From assembly GCF_937616625.2 (NCBI RefSeq), contig NC_065571.1:52127651-52191650 (forward strand): 64,000 nt of DNA, given 5' to 3'. Made by a program: the position numbers and the translations under genes. Below, in pieces: positions 42,501 through 54,775 of this stretch; the stretch's first letter is position 1, and the number at the start of each line of letters is the position of its first letter. The notes beneath the pieces were generated by a model. It saw nothing but the letters and a program-made list of their open reading frames with translations. It was not told where the DNA came from and ran no database searches. This DNA is from Mercurialis annua (taxonomy: Eukaryota; Streptophyta; Magnoliopsida; Malpighiales; Euphorbiaceae).

Positions 42501-44111
42501 CACTTAGTGTACTTTAATATTATATAATATAACAGGACAGACCCGATGTAAAACAGACTCAAAAGTCCAGTGATGTAATGTAATGTATAAACCGGGCGCA
42601 CGAGCCTGAGGCCCAGCAAACCAGCAACTTCCAGAACCGATCCCGGGCTAATCCAAACTTGTAATCGACTTCGGATCAAACCAGTATAACCGTATCGATG
42701 AGGCGTACAACTCTCGTGATTTGATCGCGAGCCCATCCTGACCAGACCGATGGTCAAAACCCGCGCAAGGCCAAATACTCAAAAAGTCAACGAGGCTTAA
42801 AAGTATCTCTAACCTTGCATGTATAATAACTGTACATGGGTCAGTTTGCAATGTTTACCGCTTTCCAAACGCATACCAAATCGAATATTAAACCAGTTAA
42901 AGGACTAATCACATAAAATTACCAAGTAAAGTAATTCCAGCCAGCCACTTAAACATCGTAGGACTAACACGAAAAAGTAGTAATGGTTGTATAGGTTTTT
43001 CAAGACCGCCTGATAAAATCTATAAATCAAACGTTTACATCTGGTTTAGACTTTGTTCATGTAAAATATATAGATCAGCCAGACTTATGCTACTTGTTAG
43101 AAACCTCTAAGGTTAGATGTATGTTTAGGAGTACCTGCTACTTGCCTCAAATTCCAGTCTAGATCGAATTGTATGTGCGTCAAACGTGTTTACAACTTTC
43201 ATACATGTTTATTTATAGCTTTTATATCCCATGAATTGCATATATTGTTGAGATGAGAATAAAACGAATATGTTCAGTAAATAATGTCGATAACGGATAA
43301 GTTAAGTGCAAGATTCTCGGGAAGGTCCACGAACCCTAGTTTTTGGTCCGATGCACGATAATTTTACCGTAGGTGAGGAAGGTTATCTAGTCGGTTAAAA
43401 GACATTTTCTAGTTAAACTAGATGACGACTCCATTTTTCAAACTATTTCCAGATCGAGAAGTCAGCCATAAGTCTTGGGCGAGGGCCCCCAAACCCCACT
43501 CCGCTCACACTTAGTATTTATTTAAATAAAAGATTGTATCTTACTAGACTATTTTTTTTTTAATTTTAGAGTTTCGCTTATAAATAGTTAGTTTTAGGAC
43601 TGTATTCGACACAACTCAAATCAATCAATAAAAACGACGACTTTAAAATCTTGTGCGTTTCTATCCCTAATAGTAATCTCGCATGATTTTTTAATCTTCA
43701 TATTAATTTTATCTTTTAGTTTAGGTTTGTTTAATCAAATCCTGTTTACTTTTTTGAACCGAAACAGTTAAAATATTTAGTCTTACGGTACCCGTCTATA
43801 AATTTAAAGATTTAAGTATGGAATTATTTTCACTCAAATAGTAACTAAATGTAGAGTACTATAATCAATTACCCGAAGAAATTAATGACTATATATGGGC
43901 AGCATATTTGAATGTTTGGATCACAATCCCGAAGTGCATCGAACCTCTTGCTAGAAATATATAATCAAGAACTCTAATTTACCTAATCTCATGAGTTGGC
44001 TTCAAATCTAAATAAGATTTAGAGATATGGATGCGGTCATGTCTCATAAATTTTGAGATATCAATAAGATGACAACTTTTCTATGCTCTTTTAAGATATT
44101 TTTTAGGCTTA
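39540..44111. other. Long intergenic stretch
   Basis: No gene can be supported. From 39540 to 41500 the sequence is A/T-rich spacer. From about 41520 to 43760 the base composition is more balanced and the sequence looks like a retroelement relic (listed separately). Confidence 0.45.
41520..43760 (+). mobile_element. Possible solo LTR or retroelement relic
   Basis: This 2.2-kb stretch is less A/T-rich than its surroundings and has no long frame. Near its right end a TATA-like box (cttataaatagttag, about 43578-43592) is followed by a leader-like region and poly-pyrimidine stretches, as in the U3-R-U5 part of an LTR. gatgacgactcc at about 43420 resembles words seen in large plant Ty3/gypsy elements. 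No partner LTR, primer-binding site, coding domain or target duplication was found. This is a guess from composition and layout. Confidence 0.3.
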
Positions 44112-44432
44112 ACCCATATAGAGGTCCCTGTATTTTATACATTTTTTTTTGTAGGTCCTTATACTTCATTTTTGTATTATTTGATCCCTTTACTTACCTA
44201 TTTTTGATTTTCAGGTCTTTTATGAGTTTTTTCCGGTCCTTTTGTGTGGCTGGAGGAAACAAAAATTGTAAGTAGAGGGACTGAAAGAAATAAAAATTGT
44301 AAGTAGAGGGACTGGAAAAAACTCGCAAAGGACATGGAAATCAAAAATAGGTAAGTAGAAGGACCAGATAATACAAAAATGAAGTATAAGGACCTACAGA
44401 AAAAAAAGTGTAAAGTACAGGGACAACAGACT
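44112..44432. mobile_element. Foldback MITE
   Basis: The inverted arms are about 120 bp. The left contains gtaggtccttatacttcatt and ttacctatttttgatttt; the right contains their inverses (aatgaagtataaggacctac, aaaatcaaaaataggtaa in part). Two frames on opposite strands (44069-44275 and 44198-44446) encode nearly the same peptide because of the palindrome, and neither is a gene. The target duplication is unclear. Confidence 0.7.
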
Positions 44433-44683
44433 TGAAAAAGGATCAATCAAGAATAATAATAAAAGTATCCAAACATTTAAAACATATTTTCCGAATAGGA
44501 AAAATGCGGATGAAAAACAAAAAAAATAATAAACCGCCTTGCAAATATAAGAATTAATAAACTAGAGATTCATGTGAAACCAAACACTCTATTGTTGCGA
44601 GCTTTGCAAAGTTTTCAAATGTCAAAAAACCAAACCAGACGCCATAATTCTCTGAACTGGGCGAATAAAGACAAAAAAATTAA

Positions 44684-45065
44684 GGCTTAATTACTTAAAA
44701 ACCACCCACCTTGTAATTGTTTTTCATTTATACCACGACCTAGGAAAATTTTCATTTGTACCCTATTTTTGATTTTTATGTTTCGTTTGTACCCCAAGAG
44801 TAATTTTTTTGATAATTTAATTAATTTAAAGATGAAAATATTTAAAACAAGATACATAAATGATTATCATTAACGTTTTATTAGAATATAGGTTAAAAAT
44901 GAAGAACTAATTTAAACTTTTTTTCAAAAGAAAATAGGTCAATTCAACTCATTAGGGTAGAGATGAAACATAAAAATCAAAAATAGGGTACAAATAAAAA
45001 TTTTCCTAGGTCGTGGTATAAATGAAAAAAAATTACAAGGTGGGTGGTTTTTAAGTAATTAAGCC
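44684..45065. mobile_element. Mutator-like MITE with perfect 9-bp TSD
   Basis: This is a 382-bp element. Its arms of about 115 bp start ggcttaattacttaaaaacc and end ggtttttaagtaattaagcc. The 9-mer aaaaattaa flanks it at 44675-44683 and 45066-45074. A right-half copy lies at 29215-29336, so the family has moved at least twice here. Confidence 0.85.
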
Positions 45066-45074
45066 AAAAATTAA

Positions 45075-46809
45075 TAAAGAGCTCAATCCAAATAGTATGA
45101 CATCCTCAATATAAAACACCAAAAATTTCAAGCGAAAGTCGAATATAACATAATAGAAACTAATAATTTAGTCATAATATAACCAGTTGCATTCATGAAT
45201 CTGAACCGCAACATCTATAAACATAATTAATAGCCCCAATGCCCAGAAGAAAAACCTTTTCAAAAATTTACTTGTTTACTTCATGTTTAATTAATCTATT
45301 GGTTCTCACTATTTTAATCTTTAAATGTCACAATTAATAATTTCAGATACATTTTCTCAGCGTGATTTTCATTTCTTTCTGTTAATTAAAACATGCATGT
45401 ATGCAGCCTTTAATTGAAAAATAAAATAAAAATTAACGTCAACTTACTAATGTTGAAACCTCGGCTGCAATCCTAGTATTAATATTATGTTATTTAAAGG
45501 CATCCATCATAACATCAATACATGATTCATATTTTAAATGTTGTTTAAATTTTATCCAAAGACTATATACAATAGTCTAGAATAATATATTTCGAATTTT
45601 CAATATGATAATTTTAATTCATTCCTTCAGTTGTAAGAAAAATATCATTTAAACTAGGGGTGTGCAACGATAGATCAAACCGAATTAATCATGCGCGGTT
45701 AAATTGGTTAAAGATTTTAGTTAATCGGTAGTTTGATAAATTAGGTTAAAAAACATTAGTTCAATCATGATTAAGAGTTTTAAGATTTTAGTTTAACCGA
45801 ATTAATCAAATATTTTATTTGTTTTTATTTACTATTCTTTATATATTGATAGGCTTCATCTAAATAACAATTAATATAATCGGTTTAACTTACATTTTTA
45901 AAATATTAATTAACTATATAATGATTAAATAGGAAGGTTCTTAATTGAACAACCCATTTGCTCACTCGAGTTTGAGTTATTATTATCACTAATCATATAA
46001 AACATAACTATTACCTAATTTCACAATATTTTCTAAATTAAGTTTTTTTTTTATGAATAATGGTGTATATTAGAAAGTCACAAAAAAGTGGCAAAAAAAC
46101 ACTCTTATCTCCAAATTTACGCACAAAAACAGGCTATGCGAGTAGCACACTAAAGACTACAGCCAAAAGAAAGAAGAACAAAATCACAATAACATAATAT
46201 AATTGGAATTTCTATACAAATCTAATCAGCATAAGAAAACTCAAAAAATTTACATTTAAAATATCCAAATTATGTCTTAATGTATATGGGGGCAAAAATA
46301 TCTTAATGGTAGACTGATTCAGGGGTGGTTGTGGGTAGATTAATTTGTTCACCCTTTTTATTTGACCTCTCTCTTATTTTGCTTCAATTGTTGCATCACT
46401 TTTTCCATTCATAGCCTTTAACGCATGCATTCTCCATCACCCATCAAGATCAATAATTAAAAAAATCCTACATTATAATTTTTTATTATTTTAAATATAT
46501 TTAGTACGTAAATATCTACTGAATTTAAAACATACCACTTATATATAAATATTTATTTAATCAAATAAGATTACTAATTGTATAAAAGTTTTGATACTAC
46601 GTACATCAAGTAGTTAATTCATTTAATTAAATTTAAATGGTTAGTTGAGACTCTAATTATAATTTTATTATTTTCAACACAATAATATTCAAAAGTTAGA
46701 TATACTGTAACAAACTTGTAATTAAAATAATAGTTAATATTTCATTAGTCTATTTGATATTCATCTGTACTTCAGCAAATATTGATTATTTTAAATGAAA
46801 AAAATTATA
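45075..46809. other. Intergenic, A/T-rich
   Basis: No gene was seen. A hAT-like left end (taggggtgtgcaacg) is at about 45656, but I could not find its right partner. The rest shows no structure. Confidence 0.45.
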
Positions 46810-46818
46810 GAATTAAGA

Positions 46819-47041
46819 GGGTTTTTGATATTTGAGGCACCCAAATTTCCGGATCAGTGCCTCTTTCGAAAATAATTTCGAAAGAGTGCCTGGACCCACA
46901 TGTTCCGCATTCTAGGAATGCGGAACCCCACATGTTCCGCATTTCTAGAATGCGGAACATGTGGGTTCAGGCACTCTTTTGAAATTAATTCCAAAAGAGG
47001 CAGAACAATAAAAATTTGGGTACTTCAAATATCAAAAACCC
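46819..47041. mobile_element. Near-perfect hairpin MITE with 9-bp TSD
   Basis: This is a 223-bp element made almost wholly of two inverted arms of about 105 bp. It starts gggtttttgatatttgagg and ends with the inverse. The centre repeats cccacatgttccgcattc in both orientations. The 9-mer gaattaaga flanks it exactly at 46810-46818 and 47042-47050. It has no coding capacity. A transcript across it would fold into one long hairpin. Confidence 0.9.
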
Positions 47042-47050
47042 GAATTAAGA

Positions 47051-48626
47051 TGGCATATTAGGTCATCAACAAAATATGTACATGTACTTTGAGAAGCCCA
47101 ACAAATGCACTTATTCTATGCTTGATGCCCTCTAAAAAAAATTCAAATCAAAAACTATTAAATAATTTGGTTCTCAAGTAAAAGTATAGATTTTTCAATG
47201 ATAATGTGACATATATTAACTAAATTTAAATTTTCAATTAATATAATATGCATATATTTATAATTTTTATTTAAAATTAAATATTCTATATGAATTAAAT
47301 TTTTTAATTCAAAATATTTATAAATAATATACGTGACAGACCGAATTCATTAAATAAAGAAATAACTTTACATATTTAGTAATAATTTCAATATTGATAC
47401 TACATTCAATGATTACATTTTCTGTTTTTTTCTTCTCTATCAATAAACAATAAATTAAATTCCCAAAACAAACTTTCTGTTTTTTCTATTTAGATGTGTC
47501 TGATTTGTATACTTAATATGCAATTTGTATATTAATTAACACTCCAACAATTGTGTTTGATTTAACACTTAACATTCACATGCATGTTTATGGACGAATC
47601 CAACTAATTTTATAAAAAAGAAATAAGAGCTATAAGATTCAACATAATGTAGAAAGTCAAGAGGCAGTAGCAAGTCATCTCTCCCTAACAATTTGAAGAC
47701 GCACTCCTTCATACTTTTCAATCCACTTTTATATCTCTAAGATATTAGTAATTAGTAAATGACCAAACTAAACAAATATATAGCAACAAAAATATCCAAA
47801 ATGAAAAACGCCAAAATAAAAAACAACATAATATTATCTTTTCATAAAAACAAAGTCAATATCATATAAAATCACCACATTTAAATGTTTTATCACATCC
47901 TTTAAAAGGTGTCATATAAATTCAGTACCTTTTATTTTTTTATAAATCTATCACCGATAAGAAAATTCGATGTATTTTTATTAACTTGACAACCAAAATC
48001 GACAAAAAAAGAGAAAAACAAAGGTATTTTTTATCTTAATTAGGACATTAGTTAGATTAGGACATTTATTTGGGAGGAGGAAGACATCAAATTTTCTCAT
48101 CGGGAGAAATTTGTAAAAAAAGTGAAAGGTGGTAAATTTATATGACATATTTTAAAAGACGCGATTAAAATAAAAAAAACGTTTAAAGGTAGTGATTTTA
48201 TATAAAATTAACCTTTATAAAAATAGGTTATAAATATAAAATTTTAAAATAAAATAAAATACTAAAACTTAAAATTTTAAATTTTTTATCAATATAAAAG
48301 TCCAAGAAATTATTAATCTTTTCTATCCATATAGGAGTGAGTAAAAGATCGGCCAGATTAAATTAACTAATTTATTTCAGTTAACTTTTTTGATTAAGTC
48401 GGTTAGTTCTCTCGATTTGATTATATAAAAAAAATTTAGATTATGGTTAACAATTTTAAAACTACGGAAAACCAAATTATTCAATTTTTTTTGTTCATTT
48501 ACTTATTTTTAAATTCATTTTTATTATTTGACCGAATTAATTAACTAAATTAAATGACTATAATTAGATAGGTTCACTTTTATATTTTTAATAATTTGAA
48601 AAATTTAACCGAACTGACCGTCATCC
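47051..48626. other. Intergenic, A/T-rich
   Basis: There is no gene and no clear element. The region at about 48335-48600 has aattaac/ggttaac words like degraded hAT subterminal sequence. Confidence 0.4.
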
Positions 48627-49095
48627 CACAGGTGGCCACGGTTCATAACCCGGCGGTTCCGAGTTACGGTTCAAGAAAAATGGAACCGGCCCGGAACCGT
48701 CTAAGTGACGGTTTCATGCCGATTCGAAACCGGACGGTTCCTATTCCGGGTTATAGGCGGTTCAAAAAAATTGAAAGTAAAATTAAAATTTAATTTTAAA
48801 AAAATATAATTTAAAAATAAAATAACACATGAAGATAATATTGCAAGAATGTAATGAAGTTAAATAAATTATTAATATTACGTTAAAAAAATTAACTATA
48901 ACATACTGGCCCGGAAAATTTAAATAAAATAACCGCTGGTTTCGACCCAGAACCGCCGGTGCACGGTTCATATTTTTTTGGGCCTGTGTGCCCATGGTTC
49001 TAGGCGGATTTTAATCCGGTTTTAAGTTTGACCGATTCCGAGCCAGAATTTGACCGGACCGACTCATGGGCTGATCTGACCCATGGCTACCTCTA
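48627..49095. mobile_element. Degenerate hAT-like MITE upstream of the kinase gene
   Basis: The ends are cacaggtggcca and the inverse of tggctacctcta. The subterminal ggttccg/ccggttc words are those of the 26214 element. The flanking 8-mers are cgtcatcc (48619-48626) and cgtcaccc (49096-49103), 7 of 8 matching. It ends 18 bases before the kinase TATA box. Confidence 0.75.
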
Positions 49096-49113
49096 CGTCA
49101 CCCTATCAATCTT

Positions 49114-49121
49114 TATAAATA
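49114..49121 (+). promoter_or_regulatory. TATA box of the RLCK gene
   Basis: tataaata lies 212 bp before the kinase ATG, in a good core context (ctttataaatagg). A start of transcription about 30 bases further on would give a leader of about 180 bp. Confidence 0.55.
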
Positions 49122-49325
49122 GGATGAAAGAGTAGTACAATACAAGAAGTAGGTAAATGAAAAGAGAAAATAACAAGAAAGCTTTCCATTCAAGTTTTCC
49201 AATTCTAAACACTTATTCAAGTATACAACATCAAGAATTCTCCGGTAGAATTCATTCCGTGAAATACAAGCTCAAACTTCTTTTAAATTCCGGTCAAGAT
49301 TCTTGATTATATTATTGATCAAGAG

Positions 49326-51627
49326 ATGACTATGAACAAGAAAGGTTCATGGAAATGCATAATCTTGAGCTGTTACAAGACTGAACCGGTCTCCTTGCCG
49401 GAATCTGATGAAAATCAGGCGTTAAAACCTACTTCTTTCCGGCGACGGTCGTTGTGGGAGTTGAGTAATCCTAGCTCACCACTCTGTGTTGAAGATCTCT
49501 CGAACTCGTTTGCCGGTCCGAAGTTGCATATTTTTACATTTTCAGAATCAAGAAACGTAACACAGAATTTCTCAAGGAGTAATTTGCTCGGAGAAGGTGG
49601 GTTCGGACCGGTGTATAAGGGGTTTGTCGATGATAAACTCCGGCCCGGATTGGTGGCTCAATCTGTAGCTGTGAAGTCTCTTGATTTGGATGGATTGCAA
49701 GGCCATAGAGAGTGGATGGTTAGTTTTGGTTTCTTGATAGTTATACACATTCAATTTTTGCTCAATTTCTTGCATGCTAATTAAAGAATTTTGATTGAGT
49801 ATATTGCACGGAAATGAAAAATGCCCAAATAAAAACATTGAAATATAAAATGATGAAACTGTATTTTGTTCAAAAAAAACATTTCTTTTATAAATAGGAG
49901 TAATTGCATTAAAAGATTTTAGCTTTCATTTTAGTAGTTATTTAAGCATGATTTTTAAAACGTGAAATAAAATGATTAAATCTTCCAATTTCTGGCATTT
50001 TTGGCTAAAAATATTTTTTCCTTCAAGAAAAGACGTTGTTTTGGGAGTTTTAATGAATAAAACGTTATTGAATGATGTTTTTAGGCCGAAAAGAAAGATT
50101 GAATTTTATATTATGTTTTAAAAGTCATGCTTAAATCGCTACTGAATAACTTTTTTTATAAGAACATATTAGTTCCGGAGTTTTTATTTTGAAATGCAAT
50201 ATAAAATTCGACAAGTTTCGGTGAAACTCGGATGTTGATATTATTTTTGTTGCAGGCAGAAATAATATTTCTTGGGCAGCTGAGACATCCATATCTTGTT
50301 AAATTGATTGGATATTGTTGTGAAGATGATCAGAGACTATTAGTTTATGAATACATGCCAAGAGGAAGTTTAGAGAATCAGCTTTTTAGAAGTATGTTTT
50401 TTCTTCTCTAATTTAATTTGGTGTGACATTAATCTAAAATATGCTTTTTAGTTGAGATTTATTTAACTGGTTTTAATTTTGCAGGATATTCAGCTGCATT
50501 GCCATGGTCTGTCAGGATGAAAATTGCACTAGGTGCAGCTAAGGGTCTGGCATTTCTCCATCAAACTGATCCACCTGTGATCTATAGAGACTTCAAATCT
50601 TCAAATATCTTGTTGGACTCTGTAAGTTCATTTATGATTATATATATCATAATACATTTATCTGCACTACGTGTCTTTTTTATAAAATTACTTCTTTTAA
50701 TTCGAGTCTAATGCCACTCTGTTTCGGTATTAAAATTTTAAGTGTCAATATTTATAAAGATAATCAGATCAAAAATAGAGTTTCAGCTCAATTTCCTAAA
50801 ATGAAACTCAATCCACTTCAAATCGAGTTTTGAATTTTGAATTTTAGAGTCAACTCGTGCTCGATTACTCCTCATTCTGATGACCAATTGTTTCCATGTT
50901 TTGTCCTTCAGGATTACACTCCAAAACTATCAGATTTCGGATTGGCAAAGGATGGGCCTGATGGAGACGAAACACATATAACAACCCGAATCATGGGCAC
51001 GCAAGGCTATGCTGCTCCAGAGTATGTCATGACAGGTAATTTTCTTGATCCAAATCTTTAATCTTGTCGAGTCTTGAAAAACCTAACCCGATTCAAAATC
51101 CGAATCCAGGTCACCTAACAACAATGAGCGACGTATACAGTTTCGGCGTAGTTCTACTAGAATTGTTAACCGGGAAACGTTCTATGGACGACACACGTCC
51201 TAGTCGAGAGCAGAGTCTCGTAGAATGGGTAAGACCGTCGTTGAAGGATCTAAACAAGCTTGACAGGATCATTGATCCGAGACTCGAAGGGCAATATTCG
51301 AGCAGCGGAGCTCAAAAGGCGGCTGCATTATGTTACAAATGTCTGAGTCATCAGCCAAAGGCTAGACCTACAATGAGTCATGTGGTAAACAATTTGGAGT
51401 CTCTTCAGGATTTTGATGATACATTTTCTGCGCCATTTGTTTACATTGTTCCTAATGAAAATGGAACCAAGAATTGCTTTGAAAGAAAAGAAGCTAGTGA
51501 AGAAATCGGAACGAATCACCGCCGTGGTTGGCGGCATCGGATCAAATTACCGCTGTCTCGAATGGCTTTTTCAGATTCTGATCTTTATCAGAATTTTGGA
51601 AATGGATATAACTCTCCAGGAAATTAA
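49326..51627 (+). CDS. Receptor-like cytoplasmic kinase, subfamily VII (RIPK/PBL type)
   Basis: Five exons: 49326-49718, 50256-50391, 50485-50621, 50912-51035 and 51110-51627. Phases close and the product is 435 residues. The glycine loop [11 protein letters not shown] is at 89-99. The ATP-binding Lys117 is in VAVK and the helix-C Glu is in [11 protein letters not shown]. The catalytic loop [11 protein letters not shown] has Asp212 (an RD kinase), and DFG is at 230-232. [10 protein letters not shown] and [18 protein letters not shown] are further family blocks. There is no extracellular or transmembrane domain. There is no Gly2, but Cys11 and Cys16 near the N-terminus could be palmitoylated for membrane attachment. 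The start [16 protein letters not shown] matches the RIPK/PBL13-like group. Members of that group act just below immune receptors. A second ATG lies two codons on. Confidence 0.95.
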
Positions 51628-52891
51628 TTAGATGGTATAGATGATAGAAATTTATACAAGTATATAAAAGCTGAAAATCATACATTTTATTTTGGTTAGG
51701 TAAATAAAATCATGAGCTATCAAGTGTTTTATGATTTCAATACAAATTTTTATTTTTTTTACGACTCCAATCACCGACTGGAAATACGATTTATCGGTGC
51801 TGAGTGGACACCGGAACTCATCTTACCATGCGTTTTGTTGTTGAGATCCGATGTTCTATATCAATGCTTGTGGGTCGAATTTTCAATTAGCTATTCGAGT
51901 TATATAAAATTAAAATTTATATTGAAATCGCAAAAACACACTATAATTTATGATTTTATTGGCCGTTAACCCTTTTATTTTTCTAGAATTATTCAAATGC
52001 CTTTTAAGTTTGTAACATTGATGCAAAACTGCATGTAATAGAGAATAGAGAGTTGAAACTCCTGCAAGGGAAATCATAGATAATAAAATTATAGCCAAAG
52101 AAAAGAAATTGGCAATTTTCTTAGCAAAGCAGAGTTCTCCTTTTATTTTATTTTATTTATTAGGTTTTGGTTCAGCAGAGGTGAAAATAGGATTAATTGT
52201 GTGAATTTGGTCCAAACTGAACCGAATCGCAGAGTTTTCAGAAAAAAATTAATCAAACCAAATTTCTTAAGATTTTTTTTTTTTCAACTGGACCAAACTA
52301 GTTGATTTTAGGTTCTGCTTGGTTATTTTGGTCCGGTTATAATATAACTTAATTAAAAAATTATCTCTACAACTGATTTTTTTAAAAATTTCAAACAAAC
52401 CGGACCGAATTTATCAATTCGATTCGATTTTTTATTTTGGTTAGATTTTTGTACACCCGTACCTGGGACCACAAGATGAAGAATTTAATTAATTTTATAA
52501 CCATGGATTGAACTAATTCATGCATGTTAAGTAAGAAATTAGAAGAACAGACAGGCAAGCTAATGAAAGAAATGATGTCAATTTTATACTTAAAGTTGAA
52601 ATAGACAAGCACCTACTACTGTCTATCTTTCATAATCAAATGCCTAATTTCTTTTAAAGGATAAAAATAAAAGGAAACGATTTAATTAGATAAGGTTAAT
52701 TAGTGAATGTTGCAAAATTTCAACAACTACTCACCAGCTCTAACTGTTTTATCTTTCCTTTTCTACCAAACCACTAAAAGTTGGAACACAAAATTTTTGT
52801 AACAATATTTTTGCAATTTGATGTCTAAAATTATTTTATGATGCTGAAAACAACGCCCAATATCAAAAACATTATAGAAAAATGCATGACA
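51628..52891. other. Kinase 3' flank and spacer
   Basis: No gene was seen. A possible hAT-like relic lies at about 52175-52460 (gcagaggtgaaaatagg at the left, tttttgtacacccgtacc at the right), without a clear target duplication. Confidence 0.4.
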
Positions 52892-53000
52892 TTAAAAATA
52901 GGGTTAATTTCATCAAATAGCACAATTTTTAGCCTTTTTTTTATTTAAACTTAACGGTTAAAACGTCTTAACTAATAGCACAACCTTTCATTATGTGTCA

Positions 53001-53008
53001 TATATCTA

Positions 53009-53039
<31 letters not shown>

Positions 53040-53042
53040 AAC
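53001..53042. repeat. (TATC)n microsatellite
   Basis: An array of tatc units in the 5' part of a Helitron-like unit. A second, longer array lies at about 54692-54778 in the next unit, and a short one at about 53103-53122. Confidence 0.9.
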
Positions 53043-53825
53043 TATCTTATATGTGGGAAGGGGGGGGGACAATCAAAATTACTACGTTAGCCTTCAATCT
53101 ATAATCTATCTATCTATCTATAATAACTATCCTATATGTGGGAAGGGGGGGGGGACAATCAAAATTACTACGTTAGCCTTCAATAATTAAAATATTTACA
53201 AAGCTAGGTACAATTTATATTAAATAATAAATGTAATAAAAAATTTAATTTCAATAGGAGTAATTTATAATAACTACAAATTAATAAGAATTTTAGTTTT
53301 AATAGGAGTAATCGATAATAACTACACATTAGAGTACCATCAAATAGAGATTCTTATTTAGGTAACCCTTTGTAAAAGAATTGACATTTAAGTATAACTC
53401 AAACTCATAGACTTTTTAATAATAATACTAAAACTGAATATAAATAAATTAATGAAGCTTATCAATGAGTACTTATTATTGCATACGTGTAGACAGTAGA
53501 AATTTAATTATGCTAAGGGAACTACAATCCTTATCATAATGAAAGTAGAGTTCTAATTATACATACAAATTACAGCTAGCTATTTTCAATTGTACATAAT
53601 AAGAAAGAAAAATAGTAGGAACTCTAATACTATTAGAAGAGTTATTTTAGTTAAGTAGAAATCTAATTATTGGAGCAAAATACACGTTTGCATATACAAA
53701 CATACTGAATAGATTATACTGAATATACAAACTATAGAGTAATTGATATTAATGTATAGTAATTGCTAGGCTTTGATTTGATGAAATATATAATAAGCAT
53801 GGCCTATATGAAAATTGAAATTGAT

Positions 53826-54000
53826 CTAGATAGCACGGAAACGGGCACGGGAAAACGGGACATTGGAGACGGACACGGCGAAACGATCTTTTTTAAGATT
53901 TCCTAGGTTACAATTGAGGTTTCGTGTCTGAAACACCAAGTGGCCGACACATTTCCGAAACGGAAACGTTGATTAATTGAAGTATCCGTGCTACCTAGAT
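53826..54000. repeat. tagcacgga-family repeat, both ends present
   Basis: It starts gatagcacggaaacgggcac and ends tccgtgctacctagatc, so the ends are short inverted repeats of tagcacgga. Its inside has inverted gaaacgg/ccgtttc-type words. It is inserted inside the first Helitron-like unit and is the most complete copy of this family here. Confidence 0.65.
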
Positions 54001-54250
54001 CTAGAGAAATCAATTTGCAAATTTCATAGTAAACTGTTATTTACTATAAATTTGTAATATATATTATTTAAATATAAATATAATTTACATTTTTAATCAA
54101 TCAATTCAAGATTGATAAGGCGATGTCTGTCGAACTAAAAATGTCGTTATTGTTAATATAATCAGGGAAATGTATATTATAATTTAATAAAAAGTAAAAA
54201 ATAAGATGATCAATATATTTTAAGTATAACTTATCATAGGTATGTATGTG

Positions 54251-54625
54251 ACGGGTCATATAAATATCACTTGCGGGATATAATTGCTATCTAAGTATAA
54301 AAAAATATCTATAGCTAAAATATTATATTTAATAATTTTATTAATATGTAAATGAAATAACGGGTCATATAATTATCACTTATATGCGTAATAGGTAGAA
54401 ATAAAAAATTATTCATAATAATAATTTAAAAAATAAAGCATTTTATTTTAAATTTACTTACTGTTAAATATATAACGGGTCATGTTTATGTCACTCACGT
54501 TCGGTGAAATTAAAAACTAATTATTATAATCTATTTAAAACTTAAATAGTATATTTAATAATTTAATTAATATTTAATATACACAACGGATCATGTAAAT
54601 GTCGCTCACGTGCGTAGCACGTGAT
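54251..54625 (+). repeat. Four spaced copies of acgggtcatataaat motif
   Basis: The motif acgggtcat followed by a tgtcactcacgtgc-like tail occurs at 54251, 54360, 54475 and 54586, with spacings of 109, 115 and 111 bases. Only the last copy has the full hairpin. Three more copies lie at about 55557, 55736 and 55842 in the next unit. It looks like stacked copies of the Helitron 3' end. Confidence 0.75.
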
Positions 54626-54691
54626 AAATACATCAGTAAAAGAGAGGCTTAATTATATAAAAATATTTTCTCTTTTCAGCTTTTTTTTGTT

Positions 54692-54737
54692 TATCTATCT
54701 ATCTATAATATATAATCTATCTATCTATCTATCTATA

Positions 54738-54775
<38 letters not shown>

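Larger units (their letters stand above)
52998..54640 (+). mobile_element. Helitron-like unit with duplicated 5' end and repeated 3' motif
   Basis: It starts near TCatatatctatatc and a TATC microsatellite. Then comes the block ctataactatcttatatgtg, a G run and gacaatcaaaattactacg, which is repeated once in tandem (about 53035-53094 and 53120-53183). At the right end the hairpin cacgtgc-gta-gcacgtg lies at about 54608-54624. The unit holds no coding sequence. A nested tagcacgga repeat is at 53826-54000. The last bases lack a clean CTRR end. Confidence 0.6.

Noticed and set aside
42230..42851. Three overlapping minus-strand frames of 67-85 residues
   Set aside because: They show no domain and lie in the possible retroelement relic. 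The balanced composition explains the open frames.
44069..44446. Two opposite frames that encode almost the same peptide
   Set aside because: The similarity is a by-product of the palindromic element at 44112-44432.
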